A DNA stretch of 64,000 bases from Pseudomonadota bacterium (GTDB lineage Bacteria; Pseudomonadota; Alphaproteobacteria; Rhizobiales; Hyphomicrobiaceae): positions 95,575 through 159,574 of the forward strand of contig JAFECG010000017.1 in the NCBI GenBank assembly GCA_018242215.1, written 5' to 3'. Below are positions 1 through 8,087 of the stretch, one piece after another. The position numbers were made by a program, and so were the translations under genes. A model generated the notes under the pieces. The model saw only the letters and a program-made list of their open reading frames with translations. It had not been told where the DNA came from and did no database searches. Position 1 is the first letter of the stretch, and every line of letters begins with the position of its first letter.

Positions 1-394
1 AGAGATTTTGAAGATTTCCTTCGCGGTAAACGATTTCAACATCGGGCCGAAGTTTCCGGAAGGCCTCAAGCGCATCTTGCGCCTGCGCAATGCCTACAAC
101 GGGAGAGATTCCGATATGAACCGAAGACTTTGTCGGACCAGCCTGAGCCGCAAGGTCTTTGATTTTGTCGAAAGCCTTGAGGGTTTCGAGCACCGCCGGC
201 AAAAGGCGTTCGCCGGCCGGCGTCAGCGATAAGCTTCTCGTCGTGCGCCTGAAAATGCGCTGGCCGAGCTCAGCTTCGAGTTGCGCGATTCCGTTCGAAA
301 GCGTTGGCTGCGTGACGGCACAACGCGCCGCCGCCGCGACGAACGAACCCTCTTCGACAAGTGCTCGAACATATCGGAGTTGCTGTAGATTCAT
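1..394 (-). CDS. LysR-family transcriptional regulator (partial, C-terminus off the window)
   Basis: The reverse strand reads from an ATG at 394 into a typical LysR winged helix-turn-helix: it opens MNLQQLRYVRALVEEGSF, followed by an AVTQPTLSNGIAQLEAELG recognition region and the RTTRSLSLTPAGERLLP linker. About 131 codons are visible, which covers the whole DNA-binding domain and the start of the effector domain; the rest lies beyond position 1. LysR proteins bind DNA as tetramers and respond to a small ligand through the missing half, so the ligand cannot be guessed. It is divergent from the leader ORF and sensor kinase that follow. The family call is firm; the target is unknown. Confidence 0.9.
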   Translation of the reverse strand, partial: MNLQQLRYVRALVEEGSFVAAAARCAVTQPTLSNGIAQLEAELGQRIFRRTTRSLSLTPAGERLLPAVLETLKAFDKIKDLAAQAGPTKSSVHIGISPVVGIAQAQDALEAFRKLRPDVEIVYREGNLQNL

Positions 395-635
395 CGAACG
401 GCCTCTGGTATAATCAACTCATTTCCATGCCAATTTGGGCATACGATGCTCAGAATTAGCGCCGAAGGAAATGAACGACCTGATCTATAGGGCTGGAAAA
501 TGAGCAGCGTTGTCAAATGAAAACTATGAATCCTAGGGAAATCCCGCGCCTTAGTAAGTAATACTGCGTGCACGGATGTGCCCGAAGATGAGGGGCAGCT
601 CGTTACTGGTTGTACTTTGGAAGGAGCGCTCGTCC
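395..635. other. Divergent intergenic region
   Basis: This gap separates the LysR gene from the leader ORF of the two-component operon and should hold both promoters. I see no strong palindrome. An AAGGAG ribosome binding site lies at its right end, just before the ATG at 636. Confidence 0.5.
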
Positions 636-719
636 ATGAACAGACATGACATGCTGAAGCGCCAAAGCAGTTCGGCGGGACGGATGGCCGATCCAAACTC
701 CCCGATCGTGCCAGATTGA
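636..719 (+). CDS. 27-residue leader ORF coupled to the sensor kinase
   Basis: An AAGGAG motif about 10 nt upstream introduces ATG-636. The ORF runs 27 codons (starting MNRHDMLKRQSSSAGRM) and ends in TGA at 717-719, whose last base is the first base of the kinase ATG (TGATG). The kinase has no good ribosome binding site of its own, so the arrangement suggests translational coupling. The product has no recognisable motif; it may be only a coupling ORF. Coding status is inferred from the ribosome binding site and overlap geometry alone. Confidence 0.45.
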   Translation: MNRHDMLKRQSSSAGRMADPNSPIVPD

Positions 720-1984
720 TGCTGGGCGCTGTGATTAACGAAACAGTCTTCGCAACGGTCTTTGCAATTACGCTCGGCTATACGGTGTGGCTTCGGTGGT
801 CGCTGCGACGGATCCAGAAGGGCCTGCGCGATGAGATTTCAAGTCGTCTCAACGCGGAGGGCCGACTCGCAGATCGCGAACAGAAATTACGCCAGATCAT
901 TGCCACTGAACCCGAATGCGTGAAGATGCAAGCGCAAGACGGGACGATCCTGGAAATGAATCCCGCTGGCTTGCACCTCGTCGACGCGGACAAGCCTGAA
1001 GATATTGTCGGAACGTCCGTCTACCGCGTGGTTTGCCCCGCGTATCGTGAAGTCTACGAACAGATGACGAAGCGCGTATTTGCAGGGGAATCCGTCAAAT
1101 TAGAATTTCAAATCTTGTCGCTCAAAGGGCGGCAGCGCTGGCTTGAAACACATGCAGCGCCCTTGCGCGACGAGGAAGGCTGCATCACATCGCTTCTTGG
1201 AATCACGCGCGATATCAGCGAACTCAAGCGCTATGAGGATGAGCTTCATCTTCATCATCGTGAGTTGTCCGTCGCCTCCCGCTTGAGCTCGATGGGGCAG
1301 ATGGCAACGGCTTTGGCGCATCAACTCAACCAGCCTCTTGCGGCGATCGCCAACTTCTCTCGCGGGTGTCTCTATCGGCTCGACGGCACATCGCACGATC
1401 CGGAAGTCCGGTGGGCAATGGAGCATGTTTGCAGACAGGCTGAAAGAGCCGGCGACATCATCGCGAGCGTCCGCCGATTCCTCGCGAAAGGGGATCCGTC
1501 ATTCCGAATGCTCAATATGCAGTCTCTCGTCTCGGACGTGCTCCGCGTCGTCATTCCAGAGGCTCAGGCAAGGCAGGTGACGATCCGCTTCGTTTCTGTG
1601 CCCATGAACGTCCACGTGATGGGCGACCACATTCAGCTCGAGCAGGTCATTCTCAATGTCGTTCGCAACGCCATTGAAGCGATCGACACCTCGCAAGCGA
1701 AGGAGAGGTTCGTCACAATCACCTTCGACACATCACAACCCGGCATGGTTCGAATTTTGATCAAGGACACCGGGGTCGTTGAAGGCGAAATCGATTCCGA
1801 AAAGATTTTCGAGCCTTTCTTTACGACAAAGTCGATGGGAATGGGGATGGGTCTGCCAATTTCCCGATCGATCGTCGAAGCGCATCGCGGCCAACTGAAA
1901 GTCAAAACGAATGCGCCCGAGCGTGGATTGACGTTTGTTCTGTGTTTGCCGCTACCGCGGGAGGAACTCGCCCATGCAAGCTGA
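719..1984 (+). CDS. FixL-like PAS sensor histidine kinase
   Basis: This 421-residue kinase has one N-terminal membrane helix (about residues 5-25), a short coiled linker, a PAS domain (about 60-170) and a C-terminal kinase core. The phosphoacceptor motif is MATALAHQLNQPLAAIANF, typical of the FixL/DctB-like HisKA group, and the ATP-binding part shows an N box (NVVRNAIEAI), a G1-like DTG and an FEPFFTTK F box followed by GMGMGLPISRSIVEAH. No heme-PAS signature is clear, so oxygen sensing is not supported. It overlaps the response-regulator gene by 11 nt, making that its cognate partner. The start at 719 was chosen because it overlaps the stop of a leader ORF with a good ribosome binding site. 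Confidence 0.88.
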   Translation: MLGAVINETVFATVFAITLGYTVWLRWSLRRIQKGLRDEISSRLNAEGRLADREQKLRQIIATEPECVKMQAQDGTILEMNPAGLHLVDADKPEDIVGTSVYRVVCPAYREVYEQMTKRVFAGESVKLEFQILSLKGRQRWLETHAAPLRDEEGCITSLLGITRDISELKRYEDELHLHHRELSVASRLSSMGQMATALAHQLNQPLAAIANFSRGCLYRLDGTSHDPEVRWAMEHVCRQAERAGDIIASVRRFLAKGDPSFRMLNMQSLVSDVLRVVIPEAQARQVTIRFVSVPMNVHVMGDHIQLEQVILNVVRNAIEAIDTSQAKERFVTITFDTSQPGMVRILIKDTGVVEGEIDSEKIFEPFFTTKSMGMGMGLPISRSIVEAHRGQLKVKTNAPERGLTFVLCLPLPREELAHAS

Positions 1985-2609
1985 GGAAAGCGTTTTCGTC
2001 GTCGATGACGACGAGGCAGCACGCGAATCTCTCGCGTGGCTCCTTACATCCGTCGGTTATTCGGTCGTTTGCTATCCGTCGGCGAACGCATTTCTGGAAA
2101 ACTATGATGGTCGCGCCGGTTGTCTTATTCTCGATGTGCGGATGCCCGGAATGAGTGGCCTCAATCTCCAGCAGGAACTGCAAAAACACAATTGGCCGCT
2201 TTCCAGCATTCTCGTGACGGGTCACGGCGATGTTCCAATGGCCGTCGCCGCAATGCGTGCAGGGGCGCTCGATTTTCTGCAAAAACCTTTCAACAATCAA
2301 TCTCTGTTGGATCGGACCGAAGAGGCTCTTTCGCGCGCGAGAGCACTCCGTCATGCGGCGAGCGCGAAGTCTGAAATCGAGACGCGATTTGGTAGGTTGA
2401 CATGCCGCGAACGAGAAGTCGCATGGCTTGTCTTCGCTGGAAAGCCCAACAAAGTGATCGCGGATAACCTCTCATTGAGCTGTAAAACCGTCGAAGCCCA
2501 TCGCGCCAGCATGATGGCGAAAATGCAAACGCATTCAGTGGCGGACCTCGTGCAGAAGCTCAGCCTGTTGCGCCCGTCGGAAACTGCGCTCGCCTCGTAC
2601 GAATTGTGA
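1974..2609 (+). CDS. FixJ/NodW-family response regulator
   Basis: The 211-residue product has a receiver domain with the acidic pair VVDDDE, phosphoacceptor Asp in LILDVRMPGMSG, the conserved Thr/Ser-Gly-His (VTGHGD) and Lys in LQKPF. It ends in a LuxR/GerE helix-turn-helix (LTCREREVAWLVFAGKPN followed by SCKTVEAHRASMMAKM). This FixJ architecture activates transcription when phosphorylated. ATG-1974 begins the receiver directly and lies inside the end of the upstream kinase gene, so the two are a co-translated pair. The regulon is unknown; the nearest downstream unit is the sulfide block, which is only a positional hint. Confidence 0.9.
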   Translation: MQAEESVFVVDDDEAARESLAWLLTSVGYSVVCYPSANAFLENYDGRAGCLILDVRMPGMSGLNLQQELQKHNWPLSSILVTGHGDVPMAVAAMRAGALDFLQKPFNNQSLLDRTEEALSRARALRHAASAKSEIETRFGRLTCREREVAWLVFAGKPNKVIADNLSLSCKTVEAHRASMMAKMQTHSVADLVQKLSLLRPSETALASYEL

Positions 2610-2633
2610 CGCGCGCTCGCGCCAGCTGAATAT

Positions 2634-2650
2634 TCTATTTCAGAAATAGA
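2634..2650. promoter_or_regulatory. 17-bp palindrome upstream of the sulfide:quinone oxidoreductase gene
   Basis: TCTATTTC-A-GAAATAGA is a perfect 8-bp inverted repeat around one base, lying between the response-regulator stop and the sqr start. Its AT-rich dyad form resembles operators of ArsR/BigR/SqrR-type sulfide sensors, but no such regulator gene is in the window. The assignment as an operator is inference. Confidence 0.45.
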
Positions 2651-2810
2651 CCTGGACTATATTTGATCCGGTCGGTTACGCGCTCGGCATTCAGCGCCTA
2701 TGATGATTTGCCCACTCATTCGGGGCACACGACGCAATGCGGGTTCGCATCAGAATTATGCTCCCCACGTAATGCGCCGCAACGCCAATATCCAAAAGCC
2801 GGGGCATACC

Positions 2811-4064
2811 ATGGCAAACTCGCACCATTTTTCCACGTCACGAAACCGTATCGCGATTGTCGGAGGAGGATCCGCTGGTATCTCAGTCGCCTCGAGCCTG
2901 CTGGCACGCAATCGGGATCTAGAGATCGCAATCATCGAGCCGTCTGACGTCCACTACTACCAGCCTGGCTGGACGATGGTCGGCGGCGGTATTTTCCAAA
3001 TCGGTGATACGTCGCGCCCTATGGCGAAGATGATTCCAAAGGGCGTCAAGAGAATCCAGGGACGAGTTGCTTCGTTCGATCCTGCTAACGATCGTGTCAT
3101 GCTCGAAGACGGTTCCGCCTTGTCTTATGATCGACTGATCGTGTGCCCTGGCTTGAAGCTCAATTGGCAAGGCGTCGAGGGATTGTCCGATACGCTTGGC
3201 GCGAACGGCGTGACCTCCAACTACCGTCCCGATCTCGCTCCATACACATGGAACCTCGTACAGGAACTCAAATCTGGGCACGCTGTATTTACGCAACCGC
3301 CGATGCCGATCAAATGCGCAGGCGCGCCTCAAAAGGCGATGTATTTGTCGGCTGACTACTGGCGCAGCAGGGGGCGGCTCAAGAACATTTCTATCGATTT
3401 CTGCAATGCCGGCGGTGTTTTGTTTGGCGTTCCGGATTACATCCCCGCCCTCATGGAATATGTGAAACGCTATAATGCGAACCTTCGTTTCGGCGAAACG
3501 CTCATGCGCGTCGACGGTCCCGCAAAAACGGCGTGGTTCCAGAAAGTCGGCGCCGACGGAAGCAAAGTCGTCACCGAGACGAAATTCGACTTCCTACACG
3601 TCGTGCCGCCGCAGATCGCGCCGGATTTTATCCGCGAGAGTCCTCTCGCTGACCAAGCCGGCTGGATGGACGTCGATCAGCAACTCTTGCGTCATAAGAA
3701 GTATGCCAACGTCTATGGCCTCGGCGACGTCACGAACACGCCGAACGCAAAGACGGTAGCAGCGGTGCGCAAACAAGCGCCGATCGTTGCTCATAACCTC
3801 CTGTCAGACCTTGGGCGCTCAAGGGGAACAGCCATCTATGACGGGTACGGCGCATGCCCTCTCACAGTTGAGCGCGGCAAGATCGTGCTGGCGGAATTTG
3901 GCTACGGGGGGAAGCTGTGTCCAACGTTTCCGACGACGTTCATCAAGGGAACGACACCGACGCGCACCGCATGGTTTCTGAAGGCCCACGTGTTACCGCC
4001 GGTCTATTGGAAATGGATGCTCCGCGGCCGCGAGTGGCTCGCCAAGCCGGTGCTGAAGGCATAG
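2811..4064 (+). CDS. sqr: Sulfide:quinone oxidoreductase (type II, SQOR-like)
   Basis: A flavoprotein of about 417 residues that oxidises sulfide and passes electrons to quinone at the membrane face. An N-terminal FAD-binding Rossmann motif (RIAIVGGGSAGISVA) is followed by HYYQPGWTMVGGG. The KCAGAPQKAMYLSADYW segment carries the catalytic cysteine typical of the mitochondrial-like SQR branch, and further cysteines occur in ACPLTVERG and GGKLCPTF near the C-terminus. The YGLGDVTNTPNAKT motif is the second FAD contact. The reading frame is open from 2700, but ATG-2811 sits just before the Rossmann fold and gives the usual family length; starts at 2772 or 2700 cannot be excluded. It heads the sulfide block and is preceded by a palindrome. 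Confidence 0.9.
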   Translation: MANSHHFSTSRNRIAIVGGGSAGISVASSLLARNRDLEIAIIEPSDVHYYQPGWTMVGGGIFQIGDTSRPMAKMIPKGVKRIQGRVASFDPANDRVMLEDGSALSYDRLIVCPGLKLNWQGVEGLSDTLGANGVTSNYRPDLAPYTWNLVQELKSGHAVFTQPPMPIKCAGAPQKAMYLSADYWRSRGRLKNISIDFCNAGGVLFGVPDYIPALMEYVKRYNANLRFGETLMRVDGPAKTAWFQKVGADGSKVVTETKFDFLHVVPPQIAPDFIRESPLADQAGWMDVDQQLLRHKKYANVYGLGDVTNTPNAKTVAAVRKQAPIVAHNLLSDLGRSRGTAIYDGYGACPLTVERGKIVLAEFGYGGKLCPTFPTTFIKGTTPTRTAWFLKAHVLPPVYWKWMLRGREWLAKPVLKA

Positions 4065-4131
4065 CGGACAGCCCTAATAGGAACGGCGCACGTGATCTGT
4101 CTCAAAGACAGTCGGCCAGCGCATCTCAATC

Positions 4132-4308
4132 GTGAAGCGAAAGGTGGGCACAATTTTACTCCGGATCTTTTTCTTCCCCGGAGACGTGGTCTGCGATCTC
4201 GTTGGTCTTCCGCCGGACAGCCCGCACCGCCAAGTCTTGCGTTCTTACATCAACATCAACGCGTGGGGAGCCGTCGCGAGTGGCATTGCGATCTGGGCGT
4301 TCATCTGA
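4132..4308 (+). CDS. Small membrane-associated protein (58 aa)
   Basis: A GTG-started ORF beginning MKRKVGTILLRIFFF encodes a basic N-terminus, a hydrophobic stretch and a second C-terminal hydrophobic segment ending GIAIWAFI. It lies between sqr and the DUF442 gene on the same strand, and its frame is open only from about 4096. Its likely role, if real, is as a membrane companion of the sulfide enzymes. Support comes from the hydrophobic pattern and position in the operon; I do not recognise a family. Confidence 0.55.
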   Translation: MKRKVGTILLRIFFFPGDVVCDLVGLPPDSPHRQVLRSYININAWGAVASGIAIWAFI

Positions 4309-4345
4309 TGACGCTGATTTCGCCTATCGATGGACAAATGAATCG

Positions 4346-4792
4346 ATGAGCAAAATGAACCTCAAGGAGTTGGCGGCCGACTTGTCGGTTGCGCCACAAC
4401 TAGAACCGGCCGACATCGCAGAAATTGCGGCGCGGGGTTTCAAATCCATCATTTCCAACCGCCCCGACGACGAAGCCGAGGCACAGCCGTCATTCGCCGA
4501 AGTCGCTCGCGAGGCGCACCGCTTCGGTCTCGAAGCACGCTATATACCCGTCATTTCGGGAAAGCTCACCGATACTGACGTCGCGGCCTTCTCTTCGGCA
4601 ATTCAGGTTTTGCCAAAGCCGATACTTGCATATTGCCGGACGGGAACGCGCTGCACGATGCTATGGGCGCTCTCCGAGGCGAGACGCCGCCCGCTAAGTG
4701 ACATTCTGACGGTCGCGAATGCAGCGGGATACGATCTGAAGAGCATCGAGCAACGGCTCCTTGCCGCCAGCAGCAACGCGTCGGCGCACTGA
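4346..4792 (+). CDS. DUF442 / beta-lactamase-hydrolase-like phosphatase domain protein
   Basis: The 148-residue protein matches the DUF442 (Blh, TIGR01244) family: it opens with a short VAPQLEPADIAEIAARGFK segment, then SIISNRPDDE, and carries the tyrosine-phosphatase-like P-loop AYCRTGTRCTMLW with a nucleophilic cysteine. In many alphaproteobacteria this domain is linked to sulfide detoxification loci next to sulfide:quinone oxidoreductase, persulfide dioxygenase and TauE exporters, exactly the company seen here. Substrate is not established; a role in persulfide chemistry is inference. ATG-4346 starts immediately before the conserved domain. The usual Ser after the P-loop Arg is a Cys here. 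Confidence 0.8.
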   Translation: MSKMNLKELAADLSVAPQLEPADIAEIAARGFKSIISNRPDDEAEAQPSFAEVAREAHRFGLEARYIPVISGKLTDTDVAAFSSAIQVLPKPILAYCRTGTRCTMLWALSEARRRPLSDILTVANAAGYDLKSIEQRLLAASSNASAH

Positions 4793-4810
4793 AAATCCAC
4801 AGGTCAACGA

Positions 4811-5605
4811 ATGATATCTTCGATCGATGCACTTGCGACGGGCTCCGGATCACTCGTTGGATTTGTGTTGGGTCTGATCGGAGGGGGCGGCTCGGTCCTT
4901 GCGGTGCCGCTTCTCGTGTATGTGGTTGGCGTACGGTCCCCGCACGTGGCGATCGGCACGAGCGCAATCGCGGTTGCGCTAAGCGCGCTTGCCGGGCTCA
5001 TCGGTCACGCGCGGCACCATAACGTTAAGTGGCGATGTGCCCTCGTTTTCGCGGCTTCCGGCATTATTGGAGCGGCAATCGGTTCGTCGTTGGGCAAAGC
5101 GTTCGACGGACAACGCCTTCTCCTTCTCTTTGGCTGTCTGATGCTCGTGATCGCCGCGTTCATGTTCTTCAAGAAGAAAGGCGGCGGCGATCCCGATATT
5201 CGCTTGAACCGGATGAGTGCCTCGCGGCTGTTGCCTCTGCTTCTCATCTATGGACTTGGCGTCGGGATGCTCTCAGGATTTTTCGGCATCGGTGGAGGTT
5301 TTCTTATCGTTCCGGGAATCATGGCGGCAACGGGTATGCCTCTGATCTTTGCAATCGGCTCATCGCTGGTCTCCGTCGTGGCATTCGGTGCGACGACGGC
5401 CGTGAACTACGCACTCTCCGGACTCGTTGATTGGGAGCTGGCAGGGTGGTTCATCGGCGGTGGAATAATTGGTGGTCTTTTGGGCAGGCGGGCCGCGATG
5501 GCCCTTGCGCCGAACAGAACTCACCTCAGTCATATTTTTGCGGGCATCGTCGCTGTTGTTGGAGTCTATGTCATCGCTCGCGGATGGTCGGCGCTCGGCA
5601 GCTAG
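4811..5605 (+). CDS. TauE/SafE-family sulfite/sulfonate exporter
   Basis: A 264-residue polytopic membrane protein with two homologous halves, each introduced by a glycine-rich motif (LGLIGGGGSVLAVPLLVY near residue 20; GFFGIGGGFLIVPG near 160), the hallmark of the TauE/SafE family (PF01925). About eight membrane segments are visible. Members move small sulfur anions such as sulfite or thiosulfate across the inner membrane. It follows the DUF442 gene by 18 nt, and together with sqr suggests export of sulfur-oxidation products. The actual anion is unproven. Confidence 0.87.
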   Translation: MISSIDALATGSGSLVGFVLGLIGGGGSVLAVPLLVYVVGVRSPHVAIGTSAIAVALSALAGLIGHARHHNVKWRCALVFAASGIIGAAIGSSLGKAFDGQRLLLLFGCLMLVIAAFMFFKKKGGGDPDIRLNRMSASRLLPLLLIYGLGVGMLSGFFGIGGGFLIVPGIMAATGMPLIFAIGSSLVSVVAFGATTAVNYALSGLVDWELAGWFIGGGIIGGLLGRRAAMALAPNRTHLSHIFAGIVAVVGVYVIARGWSALGS

Positions 5606-5743
5606 AACGTAAACGCAGCCGGCAATCCTGACCCAACTCAGGGTAATTCCTAATACAAAACGGAATTGCCCCAATTGATGGGGTGGGGCCAATCCTCCTA
5701 ACCTCCTCGCAATAACAAAAATATTTTTAGGAGGAAAAGGCCG

Positions 5744-6283
5744 ATGTCGCAGGAGCATATAAAGACGACCATTCTCGGCGCAATCGAGAATATCAAAGCA
5801 AATCCTGCTGGCGCTAAAGTCGTATTCCGCGCTTCGACGGAACTCGGAGAAGGGATGCACTGCACCGGTAAAATCCGCGATTTCTCTGCAATCGATATCG
5901 ACGAGCCCGCCGACTTAGGCGGCACGGATCACGGCCCGAACCCCGTGGAGGTCGTCCTGGTCGCCCTCGGAACATGCCAGGAAATTGTCTATCGCGCTTA
6001 TGCTGCCGTCATGGGTATCCAACTCGAAAGCGTAACATGCGATGTTCGCGGTCACCTCGATCTTCGCGGCCTATTCGGAATGGATGCGAGCATCCCTCCC
6101 GGGTTTCAGAAAATCATGTTTGAGACGAAGGTGAAGAGTCCGGCGAGTGCCGAGGAACTGGCGAAGCTTGCTCATATCGTCGAAAGCCATTGTCCGGTGC
6201 TCAACACGCTTCAGGCTCCGATTGAGGTTGTCGGAAGCGTGACGATCAACGATCGCCCGCTTGTGCTTGAGGCTACAGCCTAA
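5744..6283 (+). CDS. OsmC-family thiol peroxidase-like protein
   Basis: This 179-residue protein has the OsmC/Ohr fold signatures: GMHCTGKIRDF, a NPVEVVLVALGTCQEIVYRAYA helix with the first redox cysteine, and ESHCPVLNTLQAP with the second. OsmC proteins reduce organic hydroperoxides using two cysteines, often with a lipoyl or dihydrolipoamide partner. That matters here because the next two genes encode a dihydrolipoamide dehydrogenase and a lipoyl carrier, so a self-contained lipoyl-dependent thiol system is plausible (inference). A strong AGGAGG site lies 9 nt upstream of ATG-5744, and the gene is separated by only 2 nt from the next one. Confidence 0.88.
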   Translation: MSQEHIKTTILGAIENIKANPAGAKVVFRASTELGEGMHCTGKIRDFSAIDIDEPADLGGTDHGPNPVEVVLVALGTCQEIVYRAYAAVMGIQLESVTCDVRGHLDLRGLFGMDASIPPGFQKIMFETKVKSPASAEELAKLAHIVESHCPVLNTLQAPIEVVGSVTINDRPLVLEATA

Positions 6284-6285
6284 GA

Positions 6286-7698
6286 ATGAAGCATTTGGCG
6301 ATTCTCGGCGGCGGGCCAGCTGGCTACGTCGCCGCTTCCCATGCTGCGGCTCATGGCGCGCGGGTGACGCTGATTGACGCGAAGCCTCTCGGTGGCACTT
6401 GTCTTCATCAGGGGTGCATTCCGACGAAAGTTCTGGTCGAGAGCTGTGCGTTGCTCGAGAAGTTCAAGCGCGCAGACGCATTCGGTCTCAAGATCAGCGG
6501 CGAGATTTCCGCTGATTGGACCAGCCTGAAAGGGCGCTTCAACGAAATTGTTTCGATGCTCGGAGACGGCATTGATCAACTGATGGCGGATCGGGACGTC
6601 ACATGCATTCGCGGATATGGGAGGCTTCTCGACCAGAGCACGATCGGAGTGAATGACCAGACAATTTCGCCTGACGCTATTCTCATCTGTACGGGATCGC
6701 GTCCGAAAGCGCAGCTAGGTTTTAATGTCGATGGGTCAGTAATAGGGACATCCGACGACCTATTGAACTGGAGCGATCTTCCCGCTTCTATCCTAATCAT
6801 TGGCTCGGGAATCATCGCCTGCGAGTTCGCGTGCATCCTCGACAGTTTGGGCGTCGATGTAACGATCGTCGCGAGCGGCGCGCGTCTGATGTCATCGGCG
6901 GACAAGGACGTTTCCGTCGTTTTGCAACGGGAAATGCGCAAACGCGGCATCAAGGTCATCTTCAATAGCCGGATCACGTCGCTGTCTCATGGCGGCTCCG
7001 GTGTCGAGGCCTTTTGCGAAGAAAACATTATCGCAACCGCGGAGCGTGCGCTCGTCGCCGTTGGACGTCAGCCGAATTCGCAGGACATCGGTCTCGAACG
7101 CGCTGACATTTCCGTCAACACCAACGGCGACATTGTCGTCGACGATCTTTACAGGACGGACGTTCCGCATGTTTATGCTGTCGGCGACGTCAACGGCCGC
7201 TCGGGACTTGCCCACGCCGCTTCGGCACAGGCCAAACAAGCGGTCGATCACGCGCTGGGGCGGCACTACACGATGGTCCGCGAGCGTGCCATACCGGTAG
7301 CCGTTTTCACGAGTCCTGAGATCGCCTACGTCGGACGGTCGGAGGATGAGGCGAAGCAGGACGGCCTTGAATACGTCATCGGAAAGTTTGATCTCCGCGC
7401 GCTCGGCCGCGCTCACGCTTTGGGCGAAATCTCAGGCTTCGTGAAAGTCGTCGTTGCCAAGGATACCGGTCATCTGCTTGGGCTCCACGCTGTCGGGCCG
7501 CATGCAACGGAGATCGTGCACGAAGGCGCGCTCGTTATACAAAAGTATGGAAAAGCCGAAGACATGCGGGCGACCGTCCATGCTCATCCGACAATCGCAG
7601 AAGCCGTATTGGAGGCCGTCGAAGACGCCCTTGGCCAAGCGACCCATAAGCCACTCTCGAACAAACGGCAGCTGAATGACGTCCTTCAATATTCCTGA
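6286..7698 (+). CDS. lpdA: Dihydrolipoamide dehydrogenase (E3-type flavoprotein)
   Basis: A 470-residue pyridine-nucleotide disulfide oxidoreductase. It shows the N-terminal FAD motif (LAILGGGPAGYVAA), the active disulfide in GGTCLHQGCIPTKVL, an NAD-binding motif (IIGSGIIACEFA), the second FAD contact AVGDVNGR, and the C-terminal HAHPTIAEAVLEAVE with the catalytic His-Glu pair. It reoxidises protein-bound dihydrolipoamide with NAD. It sits tightly after osmC and its 3' end overlaps the lipoyl-carrier gene by 23 nt, and no E1/E2 dehydrogenase genes are near, so it probably serves that carrier rather than pyruvate or 2-oxoglutarate dehydrogenase. Confidence 0.92.
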   Translation: MKHLAILGGGPAGYVAASHAAAHGARVTLIDAKPLGGTCLHQGCIPTKVLVESCALLEKFKRADAFGLKISGEISADWTSLKGRFNEIVSMLGDGIDQLMADRDVTCIRGYGRLLDQSTIGVNDQTISPDAILICTGSRPKAQLGFNVDGSVIGTSDDLLNWSDLPASILIIGSGIIACEFACILDSLGVDVTIVASGARLMSSADKDVSVVLQREMRKRGIKVIFNSRITSLSHGGSGVEAFCEENIIATAERALVAVGRQPNSQDIGLERADISVNTNGDIVVDDLYRTDVPHVYAVGDVNGRSGLAHAASAQAKQAVDHALGRHYTMVRERAIPVAVFTSPEIAYVGRSEDEAKQDGLEYVIGKFDLRALGRAHALGEISGFVKVVVAKDTGHLLGLHAVGPHATEIVHEGALVIQKYGKAEDMRATVHAHPTIAEAVLEAVEDALGQATHKPLSNKRQLNDVLQYS

Positions 7699-8086
7699 CG
7701 ACCGTCACTACCATGAGGCTCATCTCTGGCTGAGGGCGACGAGCGTCGCCGGCGAGTACGATCTGGGAATCACCCAGTTTGCGCAAAAGCAGCTGGGCAA
7801 GATTCTGTTCGTCGAATTGCCGATAACCGGAACGACCATTGTCGCCGGCGAGCCGTTTGGCGCCGTCGAATCGAACAAGGTTGTCTCAGACCTTGTCTCT
7901 CCGATATCCGGAACAATCCTCGTGGGGAATGATCTGCTTAAACGCGCGGTGCATCTCGTCAATGAGGACTGTTACGGACAAGGCTGGATGGTCCGCGTGA
8001 AGGTCGATCCAGCCGCCGATCTCGCTGGACTACTGACCGCCGAGATTTACGCATCGCGGTTCGCTCGCATTTCAAATCCCCGATAG
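7676..8086 (+). CDS. GcvH-like lipoyl carrier protein
   Basis: The 136-residue product is a lipoyl-domain protein of the glycine-cleavage H family; the lipoylation lysine lies in AVESNKVVSDLVSPISG. It begins MTSFNIPDDRHYHEAHLW, as H proteins do. No gcvT or gcvP is nearby. Instead it overlaps the dihydrolipoamide dehydrogenase gene and lies in a sulfide/thiol block, which recalls the dedicated lipoate-binding proteins (LbpA) used with Hdr-like sulfur oxidation in Hyphomicrobium; however no hdr genes are seen here. So it is either a second GcvH or a sulfur- or peroxide-linked lipoyl carrier; the sequence alone does not decide. Confidence 0.82.
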   Translation: MTSFNIPDDRHYHEAHLWLRATSVAGEYDLGITQFAQKQLGKILFVELPITGTTIVAGEPFGAVESNKVVSDLVSPISGTILVGNDLLKRAVHLVNEDCYGQGWMVRVKVDPAADLAGLLTAEIYASRFARISNPR

Positions 8087-8087
8087 T

